Of a DNA stretch of 64,000 bases, positions 63,153-64,000 are shown piece by piece. This stretch comes from an uncultured Clostridia bacterium (lineage in GTDB: Bacteria; Bacillota; Clostridia; Oscillospirales; Acutalibacteraceae). The DNA lies in the NCBI GenBank assembly GCA_937898625.1, contig CALEJF010000041.1, positions 27,627-91,626 of the forward strand, written 5' to 3'. Every line of letters starts with the position of its first letter. The stretch's first letter is position 1. Under the pieces are notes generated by a model. The model did no database searches, was not told where the DNA came from, and saw only the letters and a list, made by a program, of their open reading frames with translations. The position numbers and the translations under genes were made by a program.

Positions 63153-63530
63153 TTAATCCTCCGAGCCGAATACATCATCATAGGTATAAAACTCGCCATT
63201 ACCCGAAGCAACTTCCTCGACTTCTGCAATCATTGCTTCAACAGCAGGGCGTATCTTTGCTTGTTTAATTTTAAATTCCTTCAACAACTCATCGCCTGAT
63301 AAACCGTTTGCAATGAGTTCTGCAAGGATATGCTCGGCAAATTCCCCTCCTGTATTAGTACGTGCAGGACGAATAACAAGTTCATTTCCACGAACAACAC
63401 ACTCAGCTTCTTCGGCAAACTGGAGAGCTTCAAAAAATTTCTGCGGAATAGTTATCTGTCTTTTTGAAGAAATACTAACTATTTTCCTATCCATAATCAA
63501 ATTACCTTTCGTAGCAACTGTTGTAGACAT
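63153..63530 (-). CDS. AbrB/MazE-type antitoxin
   Basis: 125 residues from ATG 63530 (GGGAGG); MDRKIVS at 63494 is an alternative start with AAAGG. The swapped-hairpin AbrB motif KIVSISSKRQITIPQKFFEA is followed by a helical, acidic C-terminus that would bind the toxin. AbrB-domain plus RelE-type pairs are common in Clostridia. It probably represses its own promoter. Confidence 0.85.
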   Translation of the reverse strand: MSTTVATKGNLIMDRKIVSISSKRQITIPQKFFEALQFAEEAECVVRGNELVIRPARTNTGGEFAEHILAELIANGLSGDELLKEFKIKQAKIRPAVEAMIAEVEEVASGNGEFYTYDDVFGSED

Positions 63531-63568
63531 GAGCGTCCTCCCTTTATAGTATATGTATCAAAAATAAA

Positions 63569-63639
63569 ATTATACGTTCTTGGTTTCTTTGTTTCTTTGT
63601 TTTCATATTTATTATACGTAAATATTTCCGGTTTGTCAA
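63569..63639 (-). promoter_or_regulatory. Consensus promoter of the toxin-antitoxin pair with repeated site
   Basis: TTGACA (63639-63634), 17 bases and TATAAT (63616-63611) are perfect. ACGTATAAT overlaps the -10 (63619-63611) and recurs at 63577-63569, a plausible autorepression pair. Confidence 0.8.
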
Positions 63640-64000
63640 GTAATTATCCTTAAAGTATGATGAGGGCAGAAGATGATTTTTTATGAAATTATACTTTTTT
63701 GTCTGATTCGACTACATTTTTGTAATTTTATAGAAAATTAAGTCATCTTTTGCGATAATGGAAACACAAGAATTATCAAAACTGATATACCACTGATAAT
63801 AAGAAGTATAATGGTCTTAATATAATTCAACAAACAATTTAATCAAAATGAGAATGAGATTTCTTGATTTGAGTTACAAAAAGGTTTTTAAATAATAAAT
63901 CGTATATAAAACAAAAAAACGAAATTTTAATTAATATACATAAGGAATATGCAATTATGGAAATATTGTTATATAGAAGTTACTTGAAATATTTGAAAGA
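63640..64000. other. AT-rich right edge
   Basis: No gene is supported. A frame opening at ATG 63957 (AAGGA nine bases upstream) reads MEILLYRSYLKYLK and runs off the window. It could be the start of a gene. Confidence 0.4.

Overview
The window is low-GC Firmicute DNA, most likely a gut class Clostridia organism (Oscillospiraceae/Ruminococcaceae-like). Reasons: AGGAGG-type ribosome binding sites; housekeeping proteins of clostridial type (HemZ, YlmC/YmxH, RqcP, U32 peptidase with C-terminal extension, ZapA); sporulation genes; and clostridial mobilizable elements with large serine recombinases, TnpV- and TnpW-like proteins and MobA/MobL relaxases. No rRNA, tRNA or CRISPR array was recognised.

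Positions 1 to about 20150 are conserved chromosome. A leftward operon holds a GlmU-type acetyltransferase, pth, mfd and a DUF554 membrane protein. A rightward run holds recJ, rel, dtd, an MBL-fold hydrolase, hemZ, a nucleoside kinase, a MurJ/SpoVB-type flippase, mazG, hup and rqcP. A second leftward block holds sigG, ylmC, zapA, a U32 peptidase and dut. The glmU/pth/mfd and flippase/mazG/rqcP parts are a rearranged version of the Bacillus gcaD-spoVC-mfd-yabM-yabN-yabO neighbourhood.

The core ends abruptly inside sigG at about 20153. Only the 3' half of this forespore sigma-factor gene is present, fused to the end of a large serine recombinase gene. The 5' half is not found up to 64000, so the inserted element (or composite) is at least about 43.8 kb long. 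Its left part carries the recombinase, a replication-initiator-like HTH protein, a GIY-YIG protein, a relaxosome-like protein, an oriT and a MobL relaxase. Two of these units share homologous, promoter-driven, attenuator-like RNA leaders.

A second mobilizable element (about 26807-44276) is nested inside an IS200/IS605 tnpA gene; removing it on paper restores tnpA exactly. It carries its own recombinase, TnpV- and TnpW-like proteins, an oriT, a broken relaxase, a ParB-like protein, an SOS-boxed sigma-like/DUF6076 operon, a TetR-controlled MFS transporter, HIT and NUDIX proteins, a methyltransferase, a candidate nuclease and an unrecognised membrane operon.

From 44.5 kb on lies an exported/envelope region. 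A membrane-anchored ECF sigma factor heads an operon with three membrane or exported proteins. One promoter-like motif (TGTCAC-N17-CGATWW) precedes this operon, a 2048-residue RHS polymorphic-toxin gene, and an unknown gene at 60877. In between are a compact structured RNA and a ClpP gene paired with a divergent ClpX-like ATPase. The right end is crowded with REP-like repeats, a REP-associated tyrosine transposase, RHS gene fragments and a toxin-antitoxin pair.
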